Shown here: one piece after another, positions 8,492 through 17,253 of the stretch | Layout: each line of letters begins with the position of its first letter | Numbering within the stretch: position 1 is the first letter of the stretch | Source: Corynebacterium sp. ACRPH | GTDB taxonomy: Bacteria > Actinomycetota > Actinomycetes > Mycobacteriales > Mycobacteriaceae | NCBI RefSeq assembly: GCF_022347285.1 | Contig: NZ_JAKRND010000002.1 | Coordinates: forward strand, 124,001 to 188,000 | DNA: 64,000 nucleotides | Direction: 5' to 3' | Translations under genes and position numbers: made by a program | Notes under the pieces: generated by a model | Told to the model about the DNA's origin: nothing | The model's input: only the letters and a program-made list of their open reading frames with translations | Databases searched by the model: none

Positions 8492-10225
8492 ATGACTGAC
8501 ACCGAGCGCCCAGAGGGAACGGCCTGGAAGGACAAGCCTTACCTGAAGTACTACGCGGAGTGGACTCCGCACAGCCTGGAGTACCAAGACGACACCATGG
8601 CTAAGCTTCTCGACCGTACTGTCGCCGAACACTCGAGCGCCGACATCCTGGACTTCTTTGGTCAGACGACGACCTACGGAGATTTCCTAAAGCAAGTCAA
8701 GAGCGTGGCCGCCGGCTTGCGCGAGCTGGGCGTGCGCCCCGGCGACCGCGTGGCAGTAACCCTGCCGAACTGCCCGCAGCACCTGATCACCATCTTCGCA
8801 GTCCACAAGCTGGGCGGCGTTGTGGCAGAGCACAACCCGCTGTACACCGCCCGCGAGCTAGAGGGCCCCTGCAAGGACCATGCAGCGAAGGTTGCTGTGG
8901 TCTGGGACAAGATCGCTCCCATGTTCCAGGAACTTTCACGCACCACTCCGCTGGAGAAGATCGTCAGCGTGAACATGATTGACGCGATGCCACTGGTGAA
9001 GCGCCTGGCTCTGAAGCTACCGATCAAGTCAATCAAGGAAAAGCGCGAGCAGCTGCACGGCGAGGCGCCGGGCACCATCCCGTTCTCTCAGCTGCTGAGC
9101 GCCAAGTTCGGCGGCGATGGATCCGACATCGAAAGCTGCCCGGAGACGAACCAGGACTCCCCTGCGTTCATCTTGTTCACCTCCGGCACCACCGGTAAGC
9201 CGAAGGGTGCGCAGCTAACGCACGGCAACATCATGTCCAACGTTGTCCAAGGACAGTCCTGGATCAGCGGCATCGGCGAGCGCGGCCAGGAGAAGTTCCT
9301 CGCCGCCCTGCCCCTGTTCCACATCTACGGCCTGACGCTGACCGCCGCGCTGGCCGTATCCACCGGCGGCAAGCTGCTGCTGCTGCCGAAGCCGGAGATT
9401 CCGCTGATCGTGGACCAGCTGAAGCGCGAGACCCCCACCTACATGCCGGGCGTTCCGACCCTGTACGACAAGATCCTGGCTGCCGCCGAAGAGCACAACC
9501 TGGACCTGCGCGGAATCGCCAACGCCCTATCCGGCGCAGCGCCGCTGCCGGTGCACACCACCCTGGAGTGGGAGAAGAAGACCGGCGGTAAGATCGTGGA
9601 GGGCTACGGCCTGACCGAGTCAGGCCCCATCCTCGTGGCCAACCCTGTCACCCCGGAGCGCCGCGCGGGCTACATCGGCATCCCGTTCCCGGATACGGAA
9701 ATGCGCGTGGCCGACCCGAACGACTTCAGCAAGACCATGCCGGACGGCGAACCAGGTGAACTACTAGCCCGCGGCCGCCAGGTTTTCCACGGGTACATCA
9801 ACATCCCGGATGAGGATCAGCCATTCTACGAAGACTGGTTCTGCACTGGTGACATGGCCGTGATGGAGCCGGACGGGTTCATCAAGATCGTCTCCCGTAT
9901 CAAGGAAATGATTATTACCGGCGGGTTCAACGTCTACCCCGCCGAGGTGGAGGAGTTCCTGGAGGAGCACGAGCAGATCCAAAAGGCCGGCGTGGTTGGC
10001 CTGCCGCAGGACGACGGCTCCGAGGAGGTTGTCGCCGCAGTTGTCCTGGCGGACGGTGTGAGCGAGGCCGACTTCAACGAGGAGGCGATCCGCGAGTGGG
10101 CTCGCGAGGGCCTGACCCGCTACAAGGTTCCACGCCGTTACTTCGTCATCGACGAGATGCCTGCCGACCTGATCGGCAAGATCCGCCGCCGTGAGGTTAA
10201 GGACCTGATCATGACGATGCTATAG
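8492..10225 (+). CDS. fadD: long-chain fatty acid--CoA ligase (FadD type)
   Basis: This 577-residue AMP-forming enzyme activates fatty acids to acyl-CoA. The P-loop motif FILFTSGTTGKPKGAQLTHG is near residue 230. The adenylate motif GYGLTESGP follows near 370, the hinge aspartate motif WFCTGDMAVMEPDGFIKIVS near 450, and the C-terminal lysine region ends in IGKIRRREVKDL. A Shine-Dalgarno-like AAGGGATC sits just before the ATG. It is the first gene of a lipid-use block, with alkB downstream on the same strand. A strong hairpin after the stop separates it from alkB. Confidence 0.93.
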   Translation: MTDTERPEGTAWKDKPYLKYYAEWTPHSLEYQDDTMAKLLDRTVAEHSSADILDFFGQTTTYGDFLKQVKSVAAGLRELGVRPGDRVAVTLPNCPQHLITIFAVHKLGGVVAEHNPLYTARELEGPCKDHAAKVAVVWDKIAPMFQELSRTTPLEKIVSVNMIDAMPLVKRLALKLPIKSIKEKREQLHGEAPGTIPFSQLLSAKFGGDGSDIESCPETNQDSPAFILFTSGTTGKPKGAQLTHGNIMSNVVQGQSWISGIGERGQEKFLAALPLFHIYGLTLTAALAVSTGGKLLLLPKPEIPLIVDQLKRETPTYMPGVPTLYDKILAAAEEHNLDLRGIANALSGAAPLPVHTTLEWEKKTGGKIVEGYGLTESGPILVANPVTPERRAGYIGIPFPDTEMRVADPNDFSKTMPDGEPGELLARGRQVFHGYINIPDEDQPFYEDWFCTGDMAVMEPDGFIKIVSRIKEMIITGGFNVYPAEVEEFLEEHEQIQKAGVVGLPQDDGSEEVVAAVVLADGVSEADFNEEAIREWAREGLTRYKVPRRYFVIDEMPADLIGKIRRREVKDLIMTML

Positions 10226-10252
10226 GCGGACGCTTCCCTTCTTCTAGACCTT

Positions 10253-10282
10253 CCCGAGTTCGGCAAATACGCCGGGCTCGGG
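10253..10282 (+). terminator. terminator after fadD
   Basis: CCCGAGTTCGGC pairs with GCCGGGCTCGGG around AAATAC, giving a 12-bp stem with two central mismatches. A TTTCGGCTTTCTT tract follows. This places a transcription stop between fadD and alkB. Confidence 0.7.
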
Positions 10283-10341
10283 TTTCGGCTTTCTTGGCAC
10301 CCCAATAAACCACCTTTAGGCCCCAGAATTACCCGAATTAA

Positions 10342-10377
10342 TATTGTTCCGAAAACAATAATGTAATCTGTATCACA
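10342..10377 (+). promoter_or_regulatory. alkB upstream region: AT-rich inverted repeat and GlxR-like site
   Basis: TATTGTT-CCGAA-AACAATA (10342-10360) is a perfect 7-bp inverted repeat, a candidate operator for an alkane- or fatty-acid-responsive regulator. Directly after it, TGTAA-TCTGTA-TCACA (10362-10377) differs in one position from the corynebacterial GlxR (CRP-type) consensus TGTGA-N6-TCACA. The alkB start is 112 bp further on. The assignments rest on pattern only. Confidence 0.5.
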
Positions 10378-10488
10378 TGTGCGGGTCCGGGTGCTTCACC
10401 ATCCACGCACCACTCGCACGCCAACTAGTTACGAACTGAATACCATCCCCACACCATCGATACGCACAGGAATGCAGGTGAGTCGACG

Positions 10489-11733
10489 ATGACAACCACG
10501 CAAACCCCAGCGCACTCAGCCAAAGGTGCTGCCGCCTCCACTAGTACCTCCCCCGGCGCAGCCCAGGCCAAGCGCCCGCCCGGCTGGAAGGACTCCAAGA
10601 AGTACGCCTGGACTTTCAGCCTCTTCCCGGCGGCTATCCCGCTGATCGTGTGGGGCGTCGTCTCCTGGCTGAAGGCCATCAACGGCCCCGAGCTGCTGAT
10701 CCATATCACCTGGTGGGCCGGCCCCATTGCAGTGTTTATTCTGATCCCACTGGCCGACGTCGTCCTAGGCCGTGACGGCGAGAACGTACCGGAGGAGTTC
10801 GTTCCCTGGCTGGAAGAAACCAAGTACTACCGAGTGGTGACGTACCTCTATTTCCCCATCATGCTGGCCAGCCTCATTGCCTGCTGCTACCTGTGGACCA
10901 GCTCGGATCTGTCGATGATCGACCGCCTGGGCCTCGCCTGGTCTATGGGCATGAGCTCCGGCATCGGCATCGTCGCCGCCCACGAACTGGGTCACAAGAA
11001 GGGCAGCTTCGAGCGTTGGATGGGCAAGATCACCCTGGCTGTCCCCGCCTACGGGCACTTCTACATCGAGCACAACAAGGGCCACCACGTGAAGGTCGCC
11101 ACCCCGGAGGACCCGGTGAGCTCCCGCATGGGCGAGAACGTCTACACCTACCTGGTTCGCTCCATCCCCCACCAGATCCCGCGCGCCTGGAATATCGAGA
11201 AGAAGCGCCTGGCACGCAAGGGCAAGTCCCAGTTCCACCTCAGCAATGAGGTGCTGAACGCCTGGCTGGTTACCGTGCTGGTCTGGGGCGGGCTGTTCAT
11301 CGCCTTTGGCATCTACATTCTGCCGTGGATGTTGATCCAGGCCGTGCTGGGCATCGCCTTGCTGGAGTTCGTGAATTACCTGGAGCACTATGGCCTCTTG
11401 CGGCAGATGCAGCCGGATGGCCGCTACGAGCGCTGCACCCCGGAGCATTCCTGGAACTCCGACAATCTGACCACCAATATTTTCCTCTATCAGCTTCAGC
11501 GCCACTCGGATCACCACGCAAACCCGACGCGCCGCTACCAGTCGCTGCGTTCGGATGTGAAGGCTCCGGAGCTGCCGGCTGGCTATGCGACGATGATCGC
11601 CATGGCTTCGATTCCGCCGCTGTGGTTCAAGGTCATGGACGGTCGCCTAATGAAGCACTACAACTACGATGTCTCCAAGGCGAATGTCCTGCCTGGCAAG
11701 GAAGAGAAGCTGGCTGCGAGGTGGCAGCGATGA
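10489..11733 (+). CDS. alkB: alkane 1-monooxygenase AlkB
   Basis: This 414-residue integral membrane di-iron hydroxylase oxidises the terminal methyl of n-alkanes using electrons from rubredoxin. All four histidine motifs are present: HELGHKKGSFERW, EHNKGHHVKVATPEDP, NYLEHYGLLR and LQRHSDHHANPTRRYQ. About six membrane segments surround them, beginning near residue 42. The N-terminal 35 residues are Ser/Thr/Ala-rich and probably disordered. The stop codon overlaps the ATG of the next small gene (ATGA), and a rubredoxin gene follows, so the three form one unit. Confidence 0.95.
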   Translation: MTTTQTPAHSAKGAAASTSTSPGAAQAKRPPGWKDSKKYAWTFSLFPAAIPLIVWGVVSWLKAINGPELLIHITWWAGPIAVFILIPLADVVLGRDGENVPEEFVPWLEETKYYRVVTYLYFPIMLASLIACCYLWTSSDLSMIDRLGLAWSMGMSSGIGIVAAHELGHKKGSFERWMGKITLAVPAYGHFYIEHNKGHHVKVATPEDPVSSRMGENVYTYLVRSIPHQIPRAWNIEKKRLARKGKSQFHLSNEVLNAWLVTVLVWGGLFIAFGIYILPWMLIQAVLGIALLEFVNYLEHYGLLRQMQPDGRYERCTPEHSWNSDNLTTNIFLYQLQRHSDHHANPTRRYQSLRSDVKAPELPAGYATMIAMASIPPLWFKVMDGRLMKHYNYDVSKANVLPGKEEKLAARWQR

Positions 11734-12032
11734 GCACGACCGCCCCAACCGGAACCTCCATCAACCCGCCCAATCCAACCATCCACTATGTGCTTAGTGG
11801 CGCGGGCACGGCGGTCGGCGCTTTCTTCCTCCTACTCGCGGTTTTGGGTTTGTTCGGCGTGCCCGCTTTGAGCAACGTCGTACCTTGGCCGCTGGTAATC
11901 AGCCTCTTCTTCCTTATCCCCGGGATCGCCGGCTTGTGGCGCGGCCCCGGCCAGCCTTCGACGTACGAAATCCCTCGTCCGAAGCAGCGCAAGTTCACCG
12001 ACAAGAATCGCGCGGCCAAGGCTGCTTCTTAG
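11730..12032 (+). CDS. small two-span membrane protein between alkB and rubredoxin
   Basis: The 100-residue protein starts MSTTAPTGTSINPPNP. Two hydrophobic segments lie at about residues 22-46 and 50-70, and the tail is basic (RPKQRKFTDKNRAAKAAS). Its ATG overlaps the alkB TGA as ATGA, implying translational coupling. I do not recognise the family. The placement between the hydroxylase and its electron donor suggests a role in AlkB assembly, substrate access or rubredoxin docking, which is inference only. Confidence 0.75.
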   Translation: MSTTAPTGTSINPPNPTIHYVLSGAGTAVGAFFLLLAVLGLFGVPALSNVVPWPLVISLFFLIPGIAGLWRGPGQPSTYEIPRPKQRKFTDKNRAAKAAS

Positions 12033-12099
12033 TGTTCTTTTTATTGACGCCCCTAGCCCCCAACCCCAACCACTTCAGTCCAAGCGAAGGAGTTCCCCC

Positions 12100-12264
12100 A
12101 TGTCCGTTTTCCAGTGCCCCGTCTGTGACTATCGATTCGATGAGGCCGTAGGCGATCCCGCCGAGGGCTTCGACCCCGGCACCCCGTGGTCCGAGGTGCC
12201 GGATGACTGGTTCTGCCCGGACTGTGGCGTCCGCGACAAGGTCGATTTCGAGCTGGTCGGCTAG
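12100..12264 (+). CDS. rubA: rubredoxin
   Basis: This 54-residue iron protein has two Cys pairs, CPVC (C6, C9) and CPDC (C39, C42), and the aromatic/acidic core DPAEGFDPGTPWSEVPDDWF that marks rubredoxins. It passes electrons from a rubredoxin reductase to AlkB; no reductase gene is nearby in this window. It lies 67 bp after the small membrane protein gene on the same strand. The gap contains one copy of the recurrent TATTGACGCC motif. Confidence 0.95.
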   Translation: MSVFQCPVCDYRFDEAVGDPAEGFDPGTPWSEVPDDWFCPDCGVRDKVDFELVG

Positions 12265-12326
12265 TCCCAGCTACTCAGTGGAGACCGGCTAGTTCCAGCT
12301 GCCTGGCTAGCCCCGACTAGTCCCAG

Positions 12327-13685
12327 CTAGTCGATGCTCACGCCGACCCAGATCGGCTCCGGCTCCAGCACTACTCCGAAGGCGTCAAGCACTCCGGCGC
12401 GCACGGCACGCGCCAGTTCCACCACATCCGCGCTGGTCGCGGAACCACGGTTGGTCAGGGCCAGAGTGTGCTTGGTGGACAGGGAGGCGCGATCATTCCC
12501 CGGCACGTGCCAGCCCTTTGCAAACCCGGCGCGCTCGATGAGCCACGCCGCCGAGAACTTGAACTGCGGCTCGCCCGCACCGGCCCCACCAGCATCAGCG
12601 CCCGTGCCAGTCCCAGCACCCGCGCCAGCGCCGGTTCCAGCGTCGGCGCCACCAACACCACCGCCGGCCTTCACCGGGTACAGGGGCATCGACTCCGCCT
12701 CGGCCTCACCGCACTTCTCCCGCACAGCGGCCACTACCGCATCGCGCGCCTCCTCGCCGGTGACAATCGGGTTTGTGAAGAAGGATCCCGCCGACCACGT
12801 ATCGTGGTCCGCCGCATCCAGAACCATGCCCTTGCCCGCGCGCAGTTCCAGCACGGCCTGGCGCACGTCCCCAGCGGGCCGACGGATCTCCCCGGCGGCG
12901 GCCTCATCCGCATCCACGCCCAAGCGCCGCGCCAGCTCGCCGAAGCGCAGCGGCACGCTCAACCCGTCGGTGGTCAGCTGGAACTCCACGGCCGTCACCA
13001 CGGCCCGCGAGGTGAACTTCAGGTTCGAGTAGCGATACCCCAAGTCCAGGGCAGACGGTTCCACCCACTCGAGCTCCCCGCTCGTGCGGTCGTACAGCTG
13101 CACGCGCCGCAGCACCTGCGCAACCTCCGCGCCATACGCGCCAACGTTCTGCACTGGCGTGGCACCCACGGAACCAGGGATCCCGCTCAGGCACTCCAGC
13201 CCTCCGAGCCCAGCCTCCACCGTCGCGGCCACCAGCTGATCCCATTCAACTCCGGCAAAGGCTCGCACCACGCCGGTCTCGCGGTCGATCGTCACCGCTG
13301 TCTCGCCTGTCGCGTCACCGTCACCGTCAACGTCTGCGCTATCGCCTACGTCACCTTCGCCCGCGCTCAACAGCACCACAACCAGCTGGGATACTGCATC
13401 CCCCTCGCCCACCACGAGGTTCGACCCGCCGCCGACGACAAGCAGTGGCTGCGTGTGGGCGTCCAGAAAAGAAACGACCTGGGCAACAGCCTCCGCCGAA
13501 GAGCATTCGACAACCCCGGCAGGTGCGGCGCCGATGCGCAGGGTGGTCATTTCGGCGAAGGAACGGCTGGTCACACGGGTGCCGGGGATGGAAACCGGGT
13601 CGGCACCGGTGCCACTGAGGCGCTCCAGAAGGCGGCGTACGCGTTCTTCGGACGTGAAATGTGCGTTATTTGTCGAATCAGTCAC
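12327..13685 (-). CDS. murB: UDP-N-acetylenolpyruvoylglucosamine reductase MurB, with low-complexity inserts
   Basis: MurB reduces UDP-GlcNAc-enolpyruvate to UDP-MurNAc in peptidoglycan synthesis, using FAD and NADPH. FAD-binding motifs are clear (VVGGGSNLVVGEG, then GLECLSGIPGSVGATPVQNVGAYG), as is the C-terminal FKFSAAWLIERAGFAKG. At 452 residues it is about 100 longer than usual. One insert is Asp/Gly-rich (around GDVGDSADVDGDGDATGE). The other is Gly/Ala/Thr-rich, encoded at about 12571-12670, just before the catalytic C-terminal segment. The GTG start has no good ribosome site. The divergent DUF2505 gene begins only 23 bp away. Confidence 0.9.
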   Translation of the reverse strand: MTDSTNNAHFTSEERVRRLLERLSGTGADPVSIPGTRVTSRSFAEMTTLRIGAAPAGVVECSSAEAVAQVVSFLDAHTQPLLVVGGGSNLVVGEGDAVSQLVVVLLSAGEGDVGDSADVDGDGDATGETAVTIDRETGVVRAFAGVEWDQLVAATVEAGLGGLECLSGIPGSVGATPVQNVGAYGAEVAQVLRRVQLYDRTSGELEWVEPSALDLGYRYSNLKFTSRAVVTAVEFQLTTDGLSVPLRFGELARRLGVDADEAAAGEIRRPAGDVRQAVLELRAGKGMVLDAADHDTWSAGSFFTNPIVTGEEARDAVVAAVREKCGEAEAESMPLYPVKAGGGVGGADAGTGAGAGAGTGTGADAGGAGAGEPQFKFSAAWLIERAGFAKGWHVPGNDRASLSTKHTLALTNRGSATSADVVELARAVRAGVLDAFGVVLEPEPIWVGVSID

Positions 13686-13708
13686 ATCACTAAAGGTAGT
13701 CTGTTGGC

Positions 13709-14206
13709 ATGACTACTCACAGCGAGAACACTGCAACGATTAACTTCCCCATTGAAAAGGTCTACGAGGCACTCTCCTCCGCAAACTACTGGGCCTACGA
13801 AGTCGAGAACATCGGCGACGAGCCAGGCGAGGTAAACTCCTTCACCCCCGAGCCGATCGAGGCCGTGCTCTTCGAGCTGCTGCCGAAGTCCGCTCTGCCG
13901 GAGGCCGTGCGCGGCATGGTTTCCCAGGATCTGAAGCTCAAGCGCGTCGTCGAGTTCGGCCCGCTGGCTGACGGCACCACCACCGGTAAGGTCAACGCGG
14001 AGGTCAAGGGCGCACCGGTTTCCTTCTCTGCAGATGTCACCCTGAACGGCTCCGGCGACTCCACCGAGCTGAAGGCCGACTGCGCCGTGGACGTGAAGAT
14101 CCCGATGATGGGCGCCGTCCTGGAGCCGAAGGTTGCCGAGTGGGTGGAGGAATTCTTGACCCGCGAGGCCGCCCTGATCCAGAAGTGGATCAGCGACAAC
14201 GCCTAA
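13709..14206 (+). CDS. DUF2505 family protein
   Basis: The 165-residue protein resembles the actinobacterial DUF2505 family, a likely START/SRPBCC-like fold of unknown ligand. It opens with SENTATINFPIEKVYEALSSA, has a beta-rich middle, and ends with an amphipathic helix (VAEWVEEFLTREAALIQKWI), as expected for SRPBCC proteins. It is divergent from murB across 23 bp, so the two promoters must overlap or extend into the coding regions. An AAAGG is placed well before the ATG. Confidence 0.75.
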   Translation: MTTHSENTATINFPIEKVYEALSSANYWAYEVENIGDEPGEVNSFTPEPIEAVLFELLPKSALPEAVRGMVSQDLKLKRVVEFGPLADGTTTGKVNAEVKGAPVSFSADVTLNGSGDSTELKADCAVDVKIPMMGAVLEPKVAEWVEEFLTREAALIQKWISDNA

Positions 14207-14278
14207 AGCCCGGCATAAGCTCCGCCTGGACCTTTAACGGAAACAAACTCACTCATCTGAAAGGCTCGGTTAACCCGC

Positions 14279-15130
14279 GTGGCTGACCACGCCCACAATC
14301 TCAAGGCCCGTTCGTGGAATACGGACGGGCCTGTTGGCGTCCCTACCCGCGGAACGACCGGCTACAACCGCCTGCGCAAATCCGACCGCTGGCTGGTGGC
14401 GCAGCCGCGGGTACAGGCCCAGCTGCGGGGTGCCGTGCTGCACGAACACCGCAACCCCGTGGCCGTCGACGTCGGCTACGGAGCCTCCCACACCACCACC
14501 TGCGAGTGGGCTCGGTGGCTGCGGACCATCGCCCCCTCGGTGGAGGTCACCGGCCTGGAGATCGAGCCTTCCCGCGTGCTCCCCGACCGCGAGGGCGTGC
14601 ACTTCGCCCTCGGCGGCTTCGAGCTGGCGGGGCTGCAGGCGGACGTTGTGCGCGCCTTTAACGTGCTGCGCCAATACGACGTGGATCAGGTGCAGGCCGC
14701 GTGGGATACGATGCGTGCGAACCTGCGCCCCGGTGGAGTGATTATCGAGGGCACCTGCGACGAGGTCGGCCGCCGCTCCTGCTGGGTACTCCTGGATGAG
14801 GCCGGCCCGCAGTCACTGACGCTCGCGTGGGACCCGCAGGACATCGAAAAACCCTCCGACCTGGCCGAACGGCTGCCGAAGACCCTGATTCACCGCAACA
14901 CCCCCGGCCACCTCATCTACGACGTCCTCGCGGAGCTCGACCGCAGCTGGGAACGCGCCGCACCCCTGGCCGTCTTTGGGCCACGGGTACGGTGGCGCTC
15001 GGCTAAGCAGGAATTCTTGGGTTCTCTTGGTGACGCCCACTCTCCCGCGGCGCGGCTCAACCCGCGCCGCCGCTTGGCGGATAATTCAATTACCTTGCCA
15101 TGGTCAATAGTCTACGAGCCTGTGCGTTAG
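14279..15130 (+). CDS. class I SAM-dependent methyltransferase-like protein
   Basis: The 283-residue protein has a Rossmann-type SAM motif (VAVDVGYGASHTTTCEWA). The acidic residue ending the second strand is in VTGLEIEPSRV, and a later segment reads LRPGGVIIEGTCDE. This suggests methyl transfer to an unknown acceptor. It starts at a GTG after a GAAAGG. It follows the DUF2505 gene by 72 bp and precedes the DUF2993 gene on the same strand. No signal peptide is seen. The substrate cannot be read from the sequence. Confidence 0.75.
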   Translation: MADHAHNLKARSWNTDGPVGVPTRGTTGYNRLRKSDRWLVAQPRVQAQLRGAVLHEHRNPVAVDVGYGASHTTTCEWARWLRTIAPSVEVTGLEIEPSRVLPDREGVHFALGGFELAGLQADVVRAFNVLRQYDVDQVQAAWDTMRANLRPGGVIIEGTCDEVGRRSCWVLLDEAGPQSLTLAWDPQDIEKPSDLAERLPKTLIHRNTPGHLIYDVLAELDRSWERAAPLAVFGPRVRWRSAKQEFLGSLGDAHSPAARLNPRRRLADNSITLPWSIVYEPVR

Positions 15131-15233
15131 CTATCTGTTCTCTGCCAACTCTTGGCTTAACTATGGGCTCAAAAGTGGGCTGGGGATAAGATACGGGTTG
15201 GCACAGCCCCGACGATAAGGAACACTGATACGG

Positions 15234-16430
15234 GTGACTAACCCACAAAACCCTTCACAGAATCCGTCCTCCAATGCCGGTGGCAACGAGAACCAGACGG
15301 CTGTCTGGAACACCAGCGGCAACAATGGCGGCAGCAACCCGAACCAGTACGGCTCTGGCTACGGCGCTCCACAGGGGCAGCCGGGTGGATACGGCCAGCC
15401 GGGGCAGCAGGGCGCCTACGGCCAGGCAGGCGCGTATGGTCAGCCGAACCAGAACATGTTCCAGCAGCAGCCAAAGAAGAGCAAGCTTTGGCTGAAGGTC
15501 CTTATCGGATTTCTGCTTGTCATTGTTTTGCTGCTGCTCCTCGCCGAGTTCGGCCTCCGCTGGTTCATGAAGGACCAGATTCAGAGTGCCTTCAGGGAAC
15601 AGCAGCAGGAATCCGGTGTATCCGAGCCCGTGGATGCGGAGATCTCGCTGGGCGCTTCCCCATTGCTACTGGGAATTGTGCAGGGCAAGATCCCCCAGAT
15701 GACGGTCGACATTCCATCCACGCTGGACATCACCTACGAGGGGCAGGATAAGTCCAAGCCTCGGGTTACCGGCGAGCCCGCGGTGCACCTGGAGCTGCGG
15801 GACACGCAGATGGATACCGACAATCCCGATGACGCCGTGGTTGGCGACCTGCGACTGCGGACGGTCATTACCAAGGAGATGCTGCTGGCTCAGGCCTCCG
15901 AAAGCGCCAGCGACGGCGGTGGGGATGAGGACAACCCGCTGGCTGGGTTACTGCAGATTACTGACGTCCGCCCCAACCCGGACAAGCAGACCCTAAGCTT
16001 CGACCTCACTGGCGGTCTGGCGACCTTCGAGGTCAAGCCAGTTATCCAGGGCGGGCAAATGAAGATGGAGATGGAGAACGTCTCCCTGCTGGGTATGGAT
16101 CTTCCGGAGTCCTTCACCCAGGAGATGGAGTCGCAGCTGGAGGATTCCATCCCCGCTGATGTCCAAGGCGGCATGGACTTCGAATCCATCAACGTCACCG
16201 ACGAGGGGCTGGAAGTGAACATGCACGGTACGGACGTTAACTTCGCCGAGCTGGACACGGGCTCCGCCACCGGCGGCTCCAGTGACGGCAGCGGCTCCGG
16301 CAGTGGCTCTGACGGTGGCAACGGATCCGGTGGTTCCGGCGGCAGTGACTCGGGCAATACCGAGGACGCGGACCTCACCCGCCCCTGGAAGGAAGACGGC
16401 CCGGTCGGTTCCTCCGAGATGGCCGCCTAG
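15234..16430 (+). CDS. DUF2993 (LmeA-like) membrane-anchored lipid-binding protein
   Basis: The 398-residue protein begins with a disordered Asn/Gln/Gly tail containing GYGQPGQQGAYGQAGAYGQP-type repeats. One membrane segment follows (about residues 85-105, LWLKVLIGFLLVIVLLLLL), and then an extracytoplasmic DUF2993 domain (SPLLLGIVQGKIPQMTVDIPS). A Ser/Gly-rich C-terminus closes the protein. DUF2993 members include LmeA, which acts in lipomannan elongation in mycobacteria; the relative at this locus is Rv0479c. The GTG start is preceded by AAGGA. Confidence 0.8.
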   Translation: MTNPQNPSQNPSSNAGGNENQTAVWNTSGNNGGSNPNQYGSGYGAPQGQPGGYGQPGQQGAYGQAGAYGQPNQNMFQQQPKKSKLWLKVLIGFLLVIVLLLLLAEFGLRWFMKDQIQSAFREQQQESGVSEPVDAEISLGASPLLLGIVQGKIPQMTVDIPSTLDITYEGQDKSKPRVTGEPAVHLELRDTQMDTDNPDDAVVGDLRLRTVITKEMLLAQASESASDGGGDEDNPLAGLLQITDVRPNPDKQTLSFDLTGGLATFEVKPVIQGGQMKMEMENVSLLGMDLPESFTQEMESQLEDSIPADVQGGMDFESINVTDEGLEVNMHGTDVNFAELDTGSATGGSSDGSGSGSGSDGGNGSGGSGGSDSGNTEDADLTRPWKEDGPVGSSEMAA

Positions 16431-16503
16431 CCGCTCCCCCGGCTCCGGTCACCTAGCCCGCCAGTACGGAGTACGGCGGCACGGCGCAGGCCGCAAACCG
16501 GCT

Positions 16504-17253
16504 CTAGGCGCCCAGCACCTTCGCTGCCGCGGAAACCCCCAGGCGGGTAGCTCCCGCCTCAATCATCGCCAGGGCCGCATCCCAATCGCGGATGCCACCC
16601 GAGGCCTTGATCCCCACCAGGCCCGCGGCAATGCGCTCTTCCTCCCCCATGCCGAACGGCGCCAGCTTCCCCAGCTTGCGCAGCTCGTCGGCCATGATGC
16701 TCACAGCCTCCACGCTCGCACCACCCGCCGGGTGGAAGCCCGTGGAGGTTTTAACGTAGTCCGCCCCCGCCTGCACGCACGCGCGCACGGCAGTGCGCAG
16801 CTGCTCCTCGTCCAGCAGTGCGGACTCCACGATCACCTTCAGCACCAGCGGGTGCGGCACAGCCTCTCGCACGGTAATTAGCTCCGCCAGAAGCGCATTC
16901 TGATCCTTCGCCAGGGCCGCCGCCACGTCGATCACCACATCAATCTCTTCGGCGCCCAACTGCGCGGCATAACGCGCCTCGGTGGCCTTCACCAAGGAGG
17001 CGTGCTTGCCGCTAGGGAACCCGGCTACGGTGGCGATGCGCAGCGTGGCGTCAGTACCCGAAGAACCCGAAGGCACCACAGACCCCAGGGGCAGCATCGA
17101 GGGCGACACGCACACCGCGCCACACCCCAACTCCGTGGCTTCGCGCACCAGAGCCGCCACGTCATCGCGCGACGCTTCGGGCTTCAGCAGCGTGGCATCC
17201 AGGATGGCGGCGACGGCCGCGCGGGAGACCTTAGAACGGTCGAAAGAAGTCAC
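16504..17253 (-). CDS. deoC: deoxyribose-phosphate aldolase
   Basis: This 249-residue class I aldolase splits 2-deoxyribose-5-phosphate to glyceraldehyde-3-phosphate and acetaldehyde. The Schiff-base lysine is in ADYVKTSTGF, and the second lysine is in GIKASGGIRDW. The GTG start overlaps the stop of the DUF2516 gene (GTGA), so deoC is translationally coupled to it. It is the last gene of a DUF445-DUF2516-deoC unit. Confidence 0.93.
   Translation of the reverse strand: MTSFDRSKVSRAAVAAILDATLLKPEASRDDVAALVREATELGCGAVCVSPSMLPLGSVVPSGSSGTDATLRIATVAGFPSGKHASLVKATEARYAAQLGAEEIDVVIDVAAALAKDQNALLAELITVREAVPHPLVLKVIVESALLDEEQLRTAVRACVQAGADYVKTSTGFHPAGGASVEAVSIMADELRKLGKLAPFGMGEEERIAAGLVGIKASGGIRDWDAALAMIEAGATRLGVSAAAKVLGA

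Noticed and set aside
12265..12326. Repeated CTAGTCCCAGCT-like words after the rubredoxin gene
   Set aside because: Short, irregular and without a clear stem followed by T bases; not a convincing terminator or repeat array.
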